DNA of 64,000 nt, taken from DASYXT01 sp035934555 (lineage in GTDB: Bacteria; Verrucomicrobiota; Verrucomicrobiia; Limisphaerales; UBA8199). The stretch covers positions 77,674 through 141,673 of the forward strand of contig DASYXT010000128.1 of assembly GCA_035934555.1 (NCBI GenBank). The letters run 5' to 3'. The notes below the pieces were generated by a model. The model saw nothing but the letters and a program-made list of their open reading frames with translations. It did not search any database and had not been told where the DNA came from. Position numbers and translations under genes: made by a program. Positions 25,072 to 34,827 of the stretch are shown piece by piece (position 1 is the first letter of the stretch; each line of letters opens with the position of its first letter).

Positions 25072-25260
25072 CCTGGTTACAATGGGCGCAGCCCCCTGCC
25101 GGAGCTGCTCCCGGGTGAAGATGAGGACTTCCAAGCTCACAAGACCTTCAGTGATTCATGGATAACTGTTCTGTACCCTGACTCGGCGCTGGTGTCGCTC
25201 TGGCGCTAGTGTCGCGGTGATTGACCTTGCCCCCAAACAGCCCTAGATTGCGCTGTGGTG

Positions 25261-26151
25261 ATGACGCTCCAAAAGCGTTTCCATGCCGGGGCTGAGACCA
25301 CGAGTGCGGAACACGGTGGCATCGCCCGGCGTTTGGTCACTCACCAAACCGCTCCGTCATTTTGGGTTCCCCCACCTTGGCTGGCCTTCACCCTCATTGA
25401 GTTGCTGGTTGTTATTGCCATCATCGCCATACTGGCTGCGCTGCTGTTACCGGCCTTGGCGCGGGCCAAAGCCAAAGCCGATCGCATCTCCTGCCTCGGC
25501 AACCTCAGGCAACTGGGCCTCTGCATGCAAATGTACTCCGACCAAAACAATGATACTTTCCCCGCCCATCGAAATCAGAACCTCGACAGCAACGACATCA
25601 ACACCTCGCTGACCAATTGGTGGGGCACAACCCTCCTGGCAATGGCAGCCATGCCCTCCCAATCCAACCTGTTCCATTGCCCCGCGCTCAAAGGCCGCCG
25701 CACCGACGCCAACGTCTCCTGGTCCTGGAACTTCGACCCCCATTTCGTTGGCTACGGCTATAACAATTATTTCCTCGGCCTGCATCCGTATTTAGCCACC
25801 ACGCTTTTGGTGGGCGGCATCCATTTTGATTCGAGCCCCGAGTTTAAGCGTAGCGCCATCCGCCGCCCCTCCAATACCCTCATGCTTGCCGACTCCATGC
25901 CGGCCTCGGGCGACATCAACTCGACAGCCTGCTGGAGCTCCGATTGCTGGTGGCCCTTTGCCTCCCACTCCAGCCACCAGGGCGTCGAAACCTATCGACA
26001 TGGCGGTGTGGGCAATGTCGTCTTCTGCGACGCCCACGCCGAGTCGCGCAAAGATGCCACCATCAACCCGCCGGTTGACCCGTCCAGTGCGAGCGTCCAA
26101 GCCCTCGTCAATTGCACCTACTGGGATCCGCTTCAGCGTGCAGACCGCTAG
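25261..26151 (+). CDS. Pseudopilin-like protein with prepilin N terminus
   Basis: 296 aa from ATG 25261; a GTG 6 nt upstream is also possible. A long leader of about 42 residues precedes the prepilin segment A/FTLIELLVVIAIIAIL. The body ends with the H-X9-DG-like region YRHGGVGNVVFCDAHAES. As with the gene at 8992, the role is probably surface display or secretion through PilD-processed fibres. It is 18 bp ahead of a six-hairpin-type protein, and the three genes to 30023 look like one operon. Confidence 0.83.
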   Translation: MTLQKRFHAGAETTSAEHGGIARRLVTHQTAPSFWVPPPWLAFTLIELLVVIAIIAILAALLLPALARAKAKADRISCLGNLRQLGLCMQMYSDQNNDTFPAHRNQNLDSNDINTSLTNWWGTTLLAMAAMPSQSNLFHCPALKGRRTDANVSWSWNFDPHFVGYGYNNYFLGLHPYLATTLLVGGIHFDSSPEFKRSAIRRPSNTLMLADSMPASGDINSTACWSSDCWWPFASHSSHQGVETYRHGGVGNVVFCDAHAESRKDATINPPVDPSSASVQALVNCTYWDPLQRADR

Positions 26152-26169
26152 CACTCCTGCCACGACATC

Positions 26170-27876
26170 ATGACCAATGGCAAAACCCTGCTCGCGTTGC
26201 TCGCCGGTGGCTTGCTTGCGCTCAAGGCCCCGCACCTCCCTGCCCAGCAACTGTTCTGGCACCCTGTCCGGCTCGACTCGCACGGGAAGCTACTGAGTTG
26301 GTCGGCCTCCAGCGCTCCGTACGACCAGATCCTGCGACTGGATTGGCAAATGTTCGAGAGCATCCCCGTACAAACCAACGGCTTCCGCACCTACTTTACT
26401 TACCCGGAGTTCAACGGTTTGAATGACCCGGCCCAGCCCCTCTTTGTCGGCCGGTCCTGGGTCCATAACCCCGCCGGACTCTGCGCGATGCTCACCGACT
26501 CGGCGTTGCTTTATTATGCCTACAGCGGGGACCTGGTTGCCTTGGGACGCGCTGGCGAGATGCTCGATCATACCCTGGTTTTCGGCACTACCGACCCAAC
26601 CGATTCCTGGGCCCAAGTGCCCTACGCCAGTTCGGACGCGGATTATCCAGTCTATCGCGGCGGCACCGACACTCTCTACTGCGACCAGGAACACTACACC
26701 CCTTGCGGTCGCGGTGATGGCGTCGGGTTCCTCGAACCGGACAAAGTTGGCGAGCTGGGCTATGCCTACCTCCAATATTATGAGTTCTCCCTCGATCCCA
26801 AGTACCTCGAGGCTGCGCTCCGCTGCGCGACCGCCCTCGCCGCACACGTCCGGCCAGGCGACGAGTCACACTCGCCCTGGCCCTTTCGCGTCGATGCCCG
26901 GACCGGCAATTGCATTCGCGAGGAATACACCGCCAACACCATCGGCCCCATCCGCCTGTTTGATGAACTGCTCCGCTTGAACCTCGGTGACCGGGTTTCC
27001 TACGCCCGCGCGCAGAACCTCGCCTGGCATTGGCTGATGACTTACCCGGTTCAGAACCAGGTCTGGACTCAGTACTTCGAAGATGTGCTCATCTACGCCG
27101 ATTATCGCACCAACCGGAATCAATATTCCGCGCTCGAAACGGCCCGTTACTTGCTCCAGCATCCGGAGCTGGACCCGGAATGGTCGGCCCACGCCAAACG
27201 GCTCATCGATTGGGTCACCGGCTTCTTCGCCGTAAACTCCAGAACCATGGGTGGCCACCCGGAAAAAGGCCGGCAGTGGGGCGCCGACGTCCTCTCCGAA
27301 CAGGTCAACGATATGGATAAAATGGCCAGTCATACCGCCCGCTACGCCTCGGTCCGCGCACTGTGGTACGAGCGCACCGGTGACTTGGATTCCAAGGAGC
27401 GCGCTTTCCGCTCCTTCAACTGGGCTTCTTACGCCTCCCGCGCCGACGGGCTCGTCCTGGCGAGCCTCGACCAACCCACCGGCTTCTGGTTTTCGGATGG
27501 CTATGGTGATTACCTCCGCCACTTCCAGCGCGGCCTGGCTTCGGTCCCCGAGTGGGCGCCACCACGGCAATCGCATCTGCTGGGCTCCTCTTCTGTCGTC
27601 CGTTCCATCCGTTACGGTCAAAGCGAACTCGATTACCTCACCTTCGACAACCGTTCCCGGGAAGTGCTGCGCCTGGCCCAAGTCCCTTCTGCTATCCAAG
27701 CCGGTGACCAGCGCTTATTACAATTTAAAAACCTCGGTGAACACGACGAAGGTTATACCGTTGAACTACTCGCCGGGGGCGGCTGCGCCGTGCGGCTCCA
27801 GCACACCCGCTCAGGCTGCATCCTCATCCGCTTTGGTCCCGGTGACCCCGCGAGCTCGCCGGCTGCCGCCCGATGA
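26170..27876 (+). CDS. Secreted six-hairpin (alpha/alpha-barrel) glycosidase-like protein
   Basis: 568 aa with a signal peptide (MTNGKTLLALLAGGLLALKA). The body is largely helical with recurring hairpins (ALLYYAYSGDLVALGRAGEM, LGYAYLQYYEFSLDPKYLEA, YASVRALWYERTGDLDSKER), the pattern of six-hairpin glycosidases and related lyases. Candidate acidic catalytic residues cannot be assigned. The last 70 residues form a beta-rich domain. Its stop overlaps the next gene by 4 bp, so it is made together with the TIM-barrel/FGE-like protein and probably acts on the same glycan. Confidence 0.7.
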   Translation: MTNGKTLLALLAGGLLALKAPHLPAQQLFWHPVRLDSHGKLLSWSASSAPYDQILRLDWQMFESIPVQTNGFRTYFTYPEFNGLNDPAQPLFVGRSWVHNPAGLCAMLTDSALLYYAYSGDLVALGRAGEMLDHTLVFGTTDPTDSWAQVPYASSDADYPVYRGGTDTLYCDQEHYTPCGRGDGVGFLEPDKVGELGYAYLQYYEFSLDPKYLEAALRCATALAAHVRPGDESHSPWPFRVDARTGNCIREEYTANTIGPIRLFDELLRLNLGDRVSYARAQNLAWHWLMTYPVQNQVWTQYFEDVLIYADYRTNRNQYSALETARYLLQHPELDPEWSAHAKRLIDWVTGFFAVNSRTMGGHPEKGRQWGADVLSEQVNDMDKMASHTARYASVRALWYERTGDLDSKERAFRSFNWASYASRADGLVLASLDQPTGFWFSDGYGDYLRHFQRGLASVPEWAPPRQSHLLGSSSVVRSIRYGQSELDYLTFDNRSREVLRLAQVPSAIQAGDQRLLQFKNLGEHDEGYTVELLAGGGCAVRLQHTRSGCILIRFGPGDPASSPAAAR

Positions 27877-30023
27877 ACTTAAAGCGCCGCCGCTTCCTGC
27901 GCACTGTGGCTCTCGGTCTGCCCACCCTGGCATTCTCGAGGCTCGCCGGAGCTGCCAACCCCACCCAGCTCTTCCATTTGGATCCCAGTCGGGATATTAT
28001 TCCCGCCCCCGATGACCCCTCGCAGTGGCCGGCTTTTCGGCAAGCGCTGACTCGCTGGCGTCGCCAGACCCGCGCCGCACTGCACTATGACGATGCCCTG
28101 TACCGCCGGCCCGATCTGCAATGGGCCGCTTCGAACTATTGCTGCGGCTTCATCATGGTCTGGGACCGGCAATTCTACGATCCGAAGTCAGGACGCTATA
28201 CGATCGATGTTGTTTTGAACCAGGGCGAACGCCAATTCGGTGGCTACGATAGCCTCGTCCTGTGGCAGGCGTACCCCCGCCTCGGCGTTGACCCACGCAA
28301 CCAATTCGACTTCTACCGCGATCTGCCGGGCGGCCTGCCTGGCTTGCGTCGCGTTGTGCGCCGGTGCCATCAACGCGGTGTCAGGGTTTATATTGATTAT
28401 AATCCCTGGGATACCGGCACTCGCCGGGAAGACCAGACGGACATCGACACCCTGATCGCGATCCTGCGCGACCTAGAAGCCGACGGCATCTTCCTCGATA
28501 CCCTGGAGAAAGGCGCGCCGGATTTTCGAGCGAAACTCGATGCCGCACGACGCGGTGTCATCCTCGAAGGCGAGTTATCGCTGCCGCTGGAAGCCCTCTC
28601 GGGCCATCAAGCCTCCTGGGCGCAATGGTTCGACGACAGCCCCACCCCAGGCGTCTTGCGGGCCAAATGGATCGAACGCCGCCATATGCAACACCAGATC
28701 CGTCGCTGGGACTACGACCACACCGCCGAATTGCAGTCCGCCTGGATGAACGGCAGCGGCATGCTCGTCTGGGAAAATGTCTTCGGTTGCTCCGTCCCCT
28801 GGAACCAGCGCGACCGCTCAATCCTCCGCGCTCTGCTCCCTATCCAGCGGCGCTTCACCGCTTTGTTCAGTGGCGAGGCTTGGACGCCGCTGGTGCCCGT
28901 CGAGCACGTCGGTACTTTCGCCTCCCTTTGGGAGGGCTCCGGCCTCCGGCTTTGGACCTTGGTCAACCGTTTCGGAAAAGAGATCGCGGGCACACTCCTC
29001 CAGGCGCCGGCTTTGCCCCAGCACCGGTATTTTGATCTCATTGCCGGAAGGGAGATTTCCCCGAATACAAAAAGCGAAACCATTGAGCTGGTTGGCGCCC
29101 TGGCTGCCCGCGGGATTGGCTGCTTCTTGTCCGGGCCAAGTCACGCTCTGGGAAAAGACTTCGCACAGTTCCTGCAACGCCAGGCACTCCTGGACGCTCG
29201 GCGAAATTTCGATACCGCAACGCCAAACACCATCACCATCACCGAACTTGTTCCGAGCAAACCCAGCCGGATTCACACGCGTCCGCCTCTGGGCATGGTT
29301 GAAATTCCCGACGCCACGCTTGCATTGAACATCGACATGCGCGTCCGGGAATGCGGCTTCTACGATGCCGCCCCGCCGTCCGGCGAAGTCTATGAATTCC
29401 ATACGCGGCGTTTCCAGCGGACGGTTTCATTCCTTCGCTTTGCCATTGACGAAACGCCCGTCACCAACGCCCAGTTCGCTGCGTTCCTCAAAGCCGGCGC
29501 ATATCGGCCCGCGCACCGCGAGAATTTTCTTAAGCACTGGGTCCACCGGAGACCGCCACCTGGCAAAGAACATCACCCCGTCGTCTATGTCTCCCTCGAA
29601 GACGCCCGCGCTTATGCCCGCTGGGCCGGCAAACGTCTCCCCAGCGAGGAAGAATGGCAATACGCCGCCCAGGGCACCGACGGCCGAACCTATCCCTGGG
29701 GCCATTCCTGGGAAGCCAGCCGCTGCAATGAGTCTCTCACGGGTCTCACCATCCCTGTCCGCGCCTTTCCGGCCGGACGCTCGCCCTTCGGCTGTTACGA
29801 TATGTGTGGCAACGTCTGGCACTGGACCGAAAGCGAGCGCACCGATGGCCGAACCCGCTTCTGCATCATCCGCGGCGGTTGCTCTTACGCCGCCTCTGGC
29901 TCGGGTTGGTACGTGGACGGCGGCCCGCGCCCCGTGAATTTCGCCACCAAATTCCTCTTGCTCTGGCCCGGCCTGGACCGCTGCAGCACCATCGGCTTCC
30001 GTTGCGCCGCCGACCTTTCTTAG
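27873..30023 (+). CDS. Tat-exported TIM-barrel hydrolase-like protein fused to an FGE/sulfatase-modifying-like domain
   Basis: 716 aa. The N terminus is a twin-arginine signal (KRRRFLRTVALGLPTLAF). About 90-450 looks like a TIM-barrel glycoside hydrolase or related domain (GVRVYIDYNPWDTG, LEADGIFLDTLEKG, GVILEGELSLPLE, with acidic residues at strand ends). About 500-716 is a formylglycine-generating-enzyme fold (AIDETPVTNAQFAAFL, WAGKRLPSEEEWQYAA, YDMCGNVWHWTES, IIRGGCSY, TIGFRCA). The pair of catalytic cysteines of true FGE is not present in the RGGSF-type segment, so this domain is probably structural or ligand-binding. Overlaps the upstream gene by 4 bp. It faces the DUF1501 gene convergently. 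Confidence 0.72.
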   Translation: MNLKRRRFLRTVALGLPTLAFSRLAGAANPTQLFHLDPSRDIIPAPDDPSQWPAFRQALTRWRRQTRAALHYDDALYRRPDLQWAASNYCCGFIMVWDRQFYDPKSGRYTIDVVLNQGERQFGGYDSLVLWQAYPRLGVDPRNQFDFYRDLPGGLPGLRRVVRRCHQRGVRVYIDYNPWDTGTRREDQTDIDTLIAILRDLEADGIFLDTLEKGAPDFRAKLDAARRGVILEGELSLPLEALSGHQASWAQWFDDSPTPGVLRAKWIERRHMQHQIRRWDYDHTAELQSAWMNGSGMLVWENVFGCSVPWNQRDRSILRALLPIQRRFTALFSGEAWTPLVPVEHVGTFASLWEGSGLRLWTLVNRFGKEIAGTLLQAPALPQHRYFDLIAGREISPNTKSETIELVGALAARGIGCFLSGPSHALGKDFAQFLQRQALLDARRNFDTATPNTITITELVPSKPSRIHTRPPLGMVEIPDATLALNIDMRVRECGFYDAAPPSGEVYEFHTRRFQRTVSFLRFAIDETPVTNAQFAAFLKAGAYRPAHRENFLKHWVHRRPPPGKEHHPVVYVSLEDARAYARWAGKRLPSEEEWQYAAQGTDGRTYPWGHSWEASRCNESLTGLTIPVRAFPAGRSPFGCYDMCGNVWHWTESERTDGRTRFCIIRGGCSYAASGSGWYVDGGPRPVNFATKFLLLWPGLDRCSTIGFRCAADLS

Positions 30024-30100
30024 CAAGTGGTGGCGTGGTCAACGACCGGGTTCTCATCAAAGTGTTGGATGACGTTGAAGAAGCCCAACCAAGTGACGCC

Positions 30101-31627
30101 TCAGGCCAGGATGGGCTCCACCACCTTGCCGGCCACATCGGTTAGCCTGAAGCGGCGGCCCTGGTGTTTAAAGGTGAGACGTTCATGGTCGATACCCAAA
30201 ATGCGCAGGAGGGTGGCATGGAAATCGTGAACATGGACGGGATCCTTGACGATGTTATAGCCGAACTCGCAGGTCTCGCCAAACACCAGGCCAGGCTTCA
30301 CGCCGCCACCCGCCAGCCAGGTGGTGAAGCACCGGGGGTGGTGGTCGCGGCCGTAATCGGTGCTGGTGAGCTTGCCTTGCGAATAGTTAGTGCGCCCGAA
30401 CTCACCGCCCCAAACCACCAGCGTATCATCGAGCAGCCCGCGCTGTTTCAAATCGGCAATCAACCCCGCACAGGCGCGGTCGGTTTCCCGGCACTGCACC
30501 GAGATGGCCTTGGGCAAGTTCCCGTGCTGGTCCCAGCCCTGATGATACAGTTGGATGAATTTCACGCCGCGCTCGGCGAGCCGCCGGGCAAGCAGACAAT
30601 TGGCCGCGAAGGTCCCGGGCTTCTTTGCGTCCGGGCCATAGAGCTCGAACACACTTTCGGGTTCCCTCGAGGTATCCACCGCTTCGGGCACGGAGGTTTG
30701 GAGGCGGAACGCCATTTCGTACTGGTTAATGCGGGCATCGAGTTCCGGGTCGGCCAACTGGCTCTTCTCCAGCTCGTGCAGCTCGCGCAAGCGGTCGAGC
30801 AGCAAGCGGCGTGCCGCGCCGGAGATCCCTGCCGGATTGTCGAGGTACAGCACCGGCTCTTTGCCGGACCGGAATTGGACCCCCTGAAACTCGGACGGCA
30901 GGAACCCGCTGCCCCAAAGCCGAGAGTAAAGCGGCTGGTCCACCTTGCCCGGGGTGATGAGGACCACAAAGGCGGGCAGATTCTCATTGTCTGTCCCCAG
31001 GCCGTAGGTCAGCCACGAACCGAAACTGGGCCGGCCCGCCAGTTGCGAACCGGTCTGCATGAAGGTGATGGCCGGATCGTGATTGATGGCTTCGGTGTAC
31101 ATCGACCGCACGATGCAAAGCTCGTCAACAATTCCGGCGGTATGCGGCAGCAACTCACTCACCCAGGCCCCATTCTTTCCGTGCTGTTGGAATTTGAACT
31201 GCGAACCCGCCAGCGGCAGCACCGATTGGTTGCCCGACATCCCGGTCAGCCGCTGCCCCATGCGCACCGAGTCGGGCAGGTTCTCGCCGTTGCGCTGATT
31301 CAGCAACGGCTTGTAGTCGAAGGTTTCCAACTGCGACGGGCCGCCGGCCATGAACAAATAAATCACCCGCTTGGCTTTGGGCGCGAAATGAGGTTCAGCC
31401 AGCACGCCACCATGCGCGGGGTAGGTCGCCCCCGCCGAACGCTGCGAGCTGAGCAGCCAGCCCAGAGCGATTCCCCCCAGGCCCAGGCCGAACCGGTTCA
31501 AAAAATGCCGACGGCTCAAACCCAAGGCCGGCATCGGTCCCGTGCACAATGGCAAACGGCGAGTGGTCTCTGGCACAGCGGGAAAATTCGGTGCGCTCAA
31601 GTTGGGGATGGGATTGCGTGGGTTCAT
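30101..31627 (-). CDS. DUF1501 protein (Tat-exported)
   Basis: 508 aa. A Tat-type motif (LSRRHFLNRFGLGLGGIALG) lies after a 35-residue lead, and the body is a complete DUF1501 domain: RVIYLFMAGGPSQLETFDYKP, INHDPAITFMQTGS, YHQGWDQHGNLP, VVWGGEFGRT and DYGRDHHP. The fold is related to alkaline phosphatase/sulfatase enzymes, but the activity is not known. It is always found with PSD1 proteins in Planctomycetes and Verrucomicrobia; here its ATG overlaps the stop of that gene by 4 bp. Confidence 0.9.
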   Translation of the reverse strand: MNPRNPIPNLSAPNFPAVPETTRRLPLCTGPMPALGLSRRHFLNRFGLGLGGIALGWLLSSQRSAGATYPAHGGVLAEPHFAPKAKRVIYLFMAGGPSQLETFDYKPLLNQRNGENLPDSVRMGQRLTGMSGNQSVLPLAGSQFKFQQHGKNGAWVSELLPHTAGIVDELCIVRSMYTEAINHDPAITFMQTGSQLAGRPSFGSWLTYGLGTDNENLPAFVVLITPGKVDQPLYSRLWGSGFLPSEFQGVQFRSGKEPVLYLDNPAGISGAARRLLLDRLRELHELEKSQLADPELDARINQYEMAFRLQTSVPEAVDTSREPESVFELYGPDAKKPGTFAANCLLARRLAERGVKFIQLYHQGWDQHGNLPKAISVQCRETDRACAGLIADLKQRGLLDDTLVVWGGEFGRTNYSQGKLTSTDYGRDHHPRCFTTWLAGGGVKPGLVFGETCEFGYNIVKDPVHVHDFHATLLRILGIDHERLTFKHQGRRFRLTDVAGKVVEPILA

Positions 31628-34600
31628 CGTTCGGTGACAAATTCGTCGAGATTAAACAGGGCGCTGGCGAGGACCGCAGTAGCCGCGACATTTACGCTGG
31701 GAAGGGCGGGGTCCGGCGGGCGCTCCCCATTTTTCAAATAGAGCTGCGCGGCCGCCGGGTCATTCTTGAACACCGTTAACTGCTCCCGGTACATTCGGCG
31801 AAGCACCTCCAACTCGCGCGGATTGGGCCGGCGTCCGGTCGCCAAGCGGAAGCCGCGCGTGATCTGGCCATCGACATCCGTGGGCGCCTGGCGTACGAGC
31901 TGTTCGGCTAACACTCGCGCGGCTTCCACGAACTGCGGGTCGTTGAGCAGTACCAGCGCTTGCAGCGGTGTGGTGGTGGTTTCACGCCGGGCCGTGCAGA
32001 CTTCGCGCGACGGCGCATCAAAGATCCGCATCGCCGGGGGAGGCGAAGTTCGCTTCCAAAAGGTGTAAAGCGACCGCCGGTAGAGATCTTCGCCTGTGGA
32101 ACGCACGTAATGCGCGCCGGTGCCGGCTTCTTCCCAAAGGCCGTCCGGTTGATACGGGCGGACGCTCGGGCCCCCCAGCCGTGGCGAAAGCAGGCCGCTC
32201 ACCGCCAGCGCGCTATCCCGGATTTCCTCCGCTTGCAGGCGGTGCTTTGGCCCCCGCGCCAGCAGATGATTTTCCGGGTCTTTAGCCAGCATCTCAGCCG
32301 TTGTTTCCGAGCTTTGCTGGTAGGCGGCGGACATCACGATCCGTTTGTGCAACGCTTTCAAATCCCAGCCGCTCTCCATAAAAGTTCGCGCCAGCCAATC
32401 CAGCAACTCCGGGTACGTCGGCAACTTGCCTTGCGTACCGAAATCTTCTTCGGTCTCGACCAGCCCTCGGCCAAAGTGAGTGCGCCAAACGCGGTTCACC
32501 GCGACTCGGGCGGTGAGCGGGTTGTTTTGCGAAACCACCCACTGAGCCAGGCCCAGCCGGTTGCGCGGCAGGTTATCGGCAAAAGGGAAAATCCTCTCGG
32601 GCACCCCGGGCAACACCTCTTCGCCTCGCGCATCATAAGCCCCTCGCTTCAAAAGAAAGGTCGGGCGCCGTTGCGGCATTTCACTCATCACCATGATCTC
32701 AGGCACCTCACCTATCAAACGGTTCTCTGCCTCGCGCAGGTTGCGCAGTTCGGCGACAGTTGATTGATAAGGCTCATCGACCCGGCGTGTGTACCAGGCG
32801 AGCACAGCCTCGCGCTCCGGTTGGCCGGCGGCGGCACCGGCAACCTCTTTTACCTCCCACAGTGTCAGCTCACGGTCGAAAACCTCAAATTCATCAATGC
32901 TGCCGTTCTTAAAGCCGGAATCCCGGAAGCGGGCTCCGAGCGTAAGCTCGATGCTGTCCGCTTCCGCATCGCCCCATTGTGTCCGGTGCAGAATATCTTT
33001 GAACAGGTGGTCCCGAACGATCTCGACTGCGAGAGGTTCGCCGTTGAGGAAAAGGCGCAAGCCGGCGGCGCGGCTCGACCCATCGTAGGTTACCGCCAGG
33101 TGGGACCATCGGTTGAGCGGCAAACGAGTGCCGGCGCGTACTTTCAGCGCGTTGCCGGGCCAGAAGTGGATTAAGCCGAAGCTCGGCTTGCCGTCCTCGA
33201 GCAAAAACTCGTAACCGCGGCTGCCTGAGTCGGTCCAGGCGCGCGAACGGTGGAAAATCACCGCGCGTTCCTGCGTCTCCGTCGGTTTGAGCCACAGCGA
33301 AAAACTGAACGGAGTGGTTCGGTTAAATACGCCGGCTCCTTTGCAAACCACCGAGTTGTCGCCGCTAAACTGCAGCGCCTTCCCGATTCGACCCTCTACC
33401 GGTGTCGGCGCGTCCACCAGCACGGCCGAGCGGTTAGTATTCACGCGATCCGAAGACGTGTCGTTCGCTATGGTATCGAACCCAAACGCGTCCACGGGCG
33501 CTGGTGCCGGGATTGTGAGGATCTGTGCGCCGGCCCACGCCGCGAATCGGATACGCGCCGCACGCGCCTCGGCGGCCAGCGCCGCTTCCTTTCTGTCGAT
33601 CCGTGTTTGCAGCGCCTGGTGAGCGGCTTGCTGGCCGGGTCGATAAAGCAGCAGGGTGGGCCCGGGCGTCGCCCGTGTAAAATGGGAGTAAAGACCCGAC
33701 TCGTCGATGTTGTTGAAGAAGGCCGACATCCGGTAGAAATCTTTCTGGCTGATGGGGTCGTATTTATGGTCATGGCACCGCGCGCAGCCAATGGTCAAAC
33801 CCAAAAAGGCCGTCCCGGCGGTAGCCACCCGGTCCGCCACGTATTCCACGCGGAATTCCTCCTCCACGCTGCCTCCTTCATTGGTCTGGCGGTGCAGCCG
33901 GTTAAAGGCTGTGGCCAGAACCTGGTCGCGCGTGGCGCCCGGCAAAAGATCGCCCGCCAATTGCCAGGTTATGAACTGATCATAGGGAAGGTTCTCGTTG
34001 AACGCCCGAATGACCCAATCACGCCAGGGCGACATGTCGCGTTCGAGGTCATTTTGGTACCCGTAGGTGTCGGCAAAACGCGCCAGGTCCAACCACTGCC
34101 GCGCCTGCTGCTCCCCATAAGCGGGAGAGGCCAGCATTTGGTCCACCACCCGTTCATAAGCGTCCGGCGACTTGTCGGCAAGAAAAGCGTCGATTTCCCC
34201 CAGACTGGGCGGCAAACCGCGCAAATCAAAACTCAGCCGCCGGATCAATGTTTCGCGGCCAGCAGGCGCAGCGGGCTGCCATCCCTCCCGCCGGAGTCGG
34301 GCGCCGACGAATGCATCGATGGGATTATGAGAACCGCCGAAGAACGCGCCTTTCGGCACCACCACCTTGCCGACCGGAATAAAGGCCCAGTGCGGCTTGT
34401 ATTCCGCGCCTTGTTTCACCCATTGCTGGAGCAGCCGCTTTTCTTCGTCCGTCAGGGTGAGTTTACTGTCTGGCGGAGGCATGCGATCATCCTCGTTGGT
34501 AGCGGCAATGCGCCAGCAGAGCTGGCTGAGTTCGGGATGATGCGGCACAATGGCCGCCTCGCGCGTCTCCGGGACGCGCACCGCATAGGCGCTCTCGGGC

Positions 34601-34827
34601 AAATCCAGCCGCAATTTGCCTTTCCGCGCCTTTTCATCCGCGCCGTGGCATTTAAAGCAGTGGTCAGCGAGCACGGGCCGGATCTGGAAGCTGAAATCGA
34701 TTTTCGCCTCCGTCGCGACGGCCGGCCGCGAACCCAGCCATCCCCACGCGGCGGTGGCCGCACTGCAGACCAGCAACCGGCCGGCTGCCTGCCACCAGGG
34801 CGAGAGTTGTTTAGCTCTGCTGCTCAA
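31624..34827 (-). CDS. PSD1-type protein: cytochrome-like domain, DUF1549, LamG, DUF1553
   Basis: 1067 aa; the start is TTG 34827, since no in-frame ATG or GTG is seen nearby. Signal peptide, then a planctomycete-type cytochrome c segment with CFKCHG (about residue 58), DUF1549 (about 165-385; RLSFDLRGLPPSLGEIDAFL, CARCHDHKYDPIS), a LamG/ConA-like insert (about 490-650; FSLWLKPTETQ, GSIDEFEVFDREL) and DUF1553 (about 760-1040; NRVWRTHFGRGLVETEEDFG). The two CxxCH sites could bind heme c in the periplasm. Function is unknown but the family is tied to polysaccharide use in this phylum. Translationally coupled to DUF1501. Confidence 0.92.
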   Translation of the reverse strand: MSSRAKQLSPWWQAAGRLLVCSAATAAWGWLGSRPAVATEAKIDFSFQIRPVLADHCFKCHGADEKARKGKLRLDLPESAYAVRVPETREAAIVPHHPELSQLCWRIAATNEDDRMPPPDSKLTLTDEEKRLLQQWVKQGAEYKPHWAFIPVGKVVVPKGAFFGGSHNPIDAFVGARLRREGWQPAAPAGRETLIRRLSFDLRGLPPSLGEIDAFLADKSPDAYERVVDQMLASPAYGEQQARQWLDLARFADTYGYQNDLERDMSPWRDWVIRAFNENLPYDQFITWQLAGDLLPGATRDQVLATAFNRLHRQTNEGGSVEEEFRVEYVADRVATAGTAFLGLTIGCARCHDHKYDPISQKDFYRMSAFFNNIDESGLYSHFTRATPGPTLLLYRPGQQAAHQALQTRIDRKEAALAAEARAARIRFAAWAGAQILTIPAPAPVDAFGFDTIANDTSSDRVNTNRSAVLVDAPTPVEGRIGKALQFSGDNSVVCKGAGVFNRTTPFSFSLWLKPTETQERAVIFHRSRAWTDSGSRGYEFLLEDGKPSFGLIHFWPGNALKVRAGTRLPLNRWSHLAVTYDGSSRAAGLRLFLNGEPLAVEIVRDHLFKDILHRTQWGDAEADSIELTLGARFRDSGFKNGSIDEFEVFDRELTLWEVKEVAGAAAGQPEREAVLAWYTRRVDEPYQSTVAELRNLREAENRLIGEVPEIMVMSEMPQRRPTFLLKRGAYDARGEEVLPGVPERIFPFADNLPRNRLGLAQWVVSQNNPLTARVAVNRVWRTHFGRGLVETEEDFGTQGKLPTYPELLDWLARTFMESGWDLKALHKRIVMSAAYQQSSETTAEMLAKDPENHLLARGPKHRLQAEEIRDSALAVSGLLSPRLGGPSVRPYQPDGLWEEAGTGAHYVRSTGEDLYRRSLYTFWKRTSPPPAMRIFDAPSREVCTARRETTTTPLQALVLLNDPQFVEAARVLAEQLVRQAPTDVDGQITRGFRLATGRRPNPRELEVLRRMYREQLTVFKNDPAAAQLYLKNGERPPDPALPSVNVAATAVLASALFNLDEFVTER

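Noticed and set aside
30164..31741. 525-codon plus-strand open frame opposite DUF1501
   Set aside because: Shadow of the DUF1501 gene; no recognisable product or start site.
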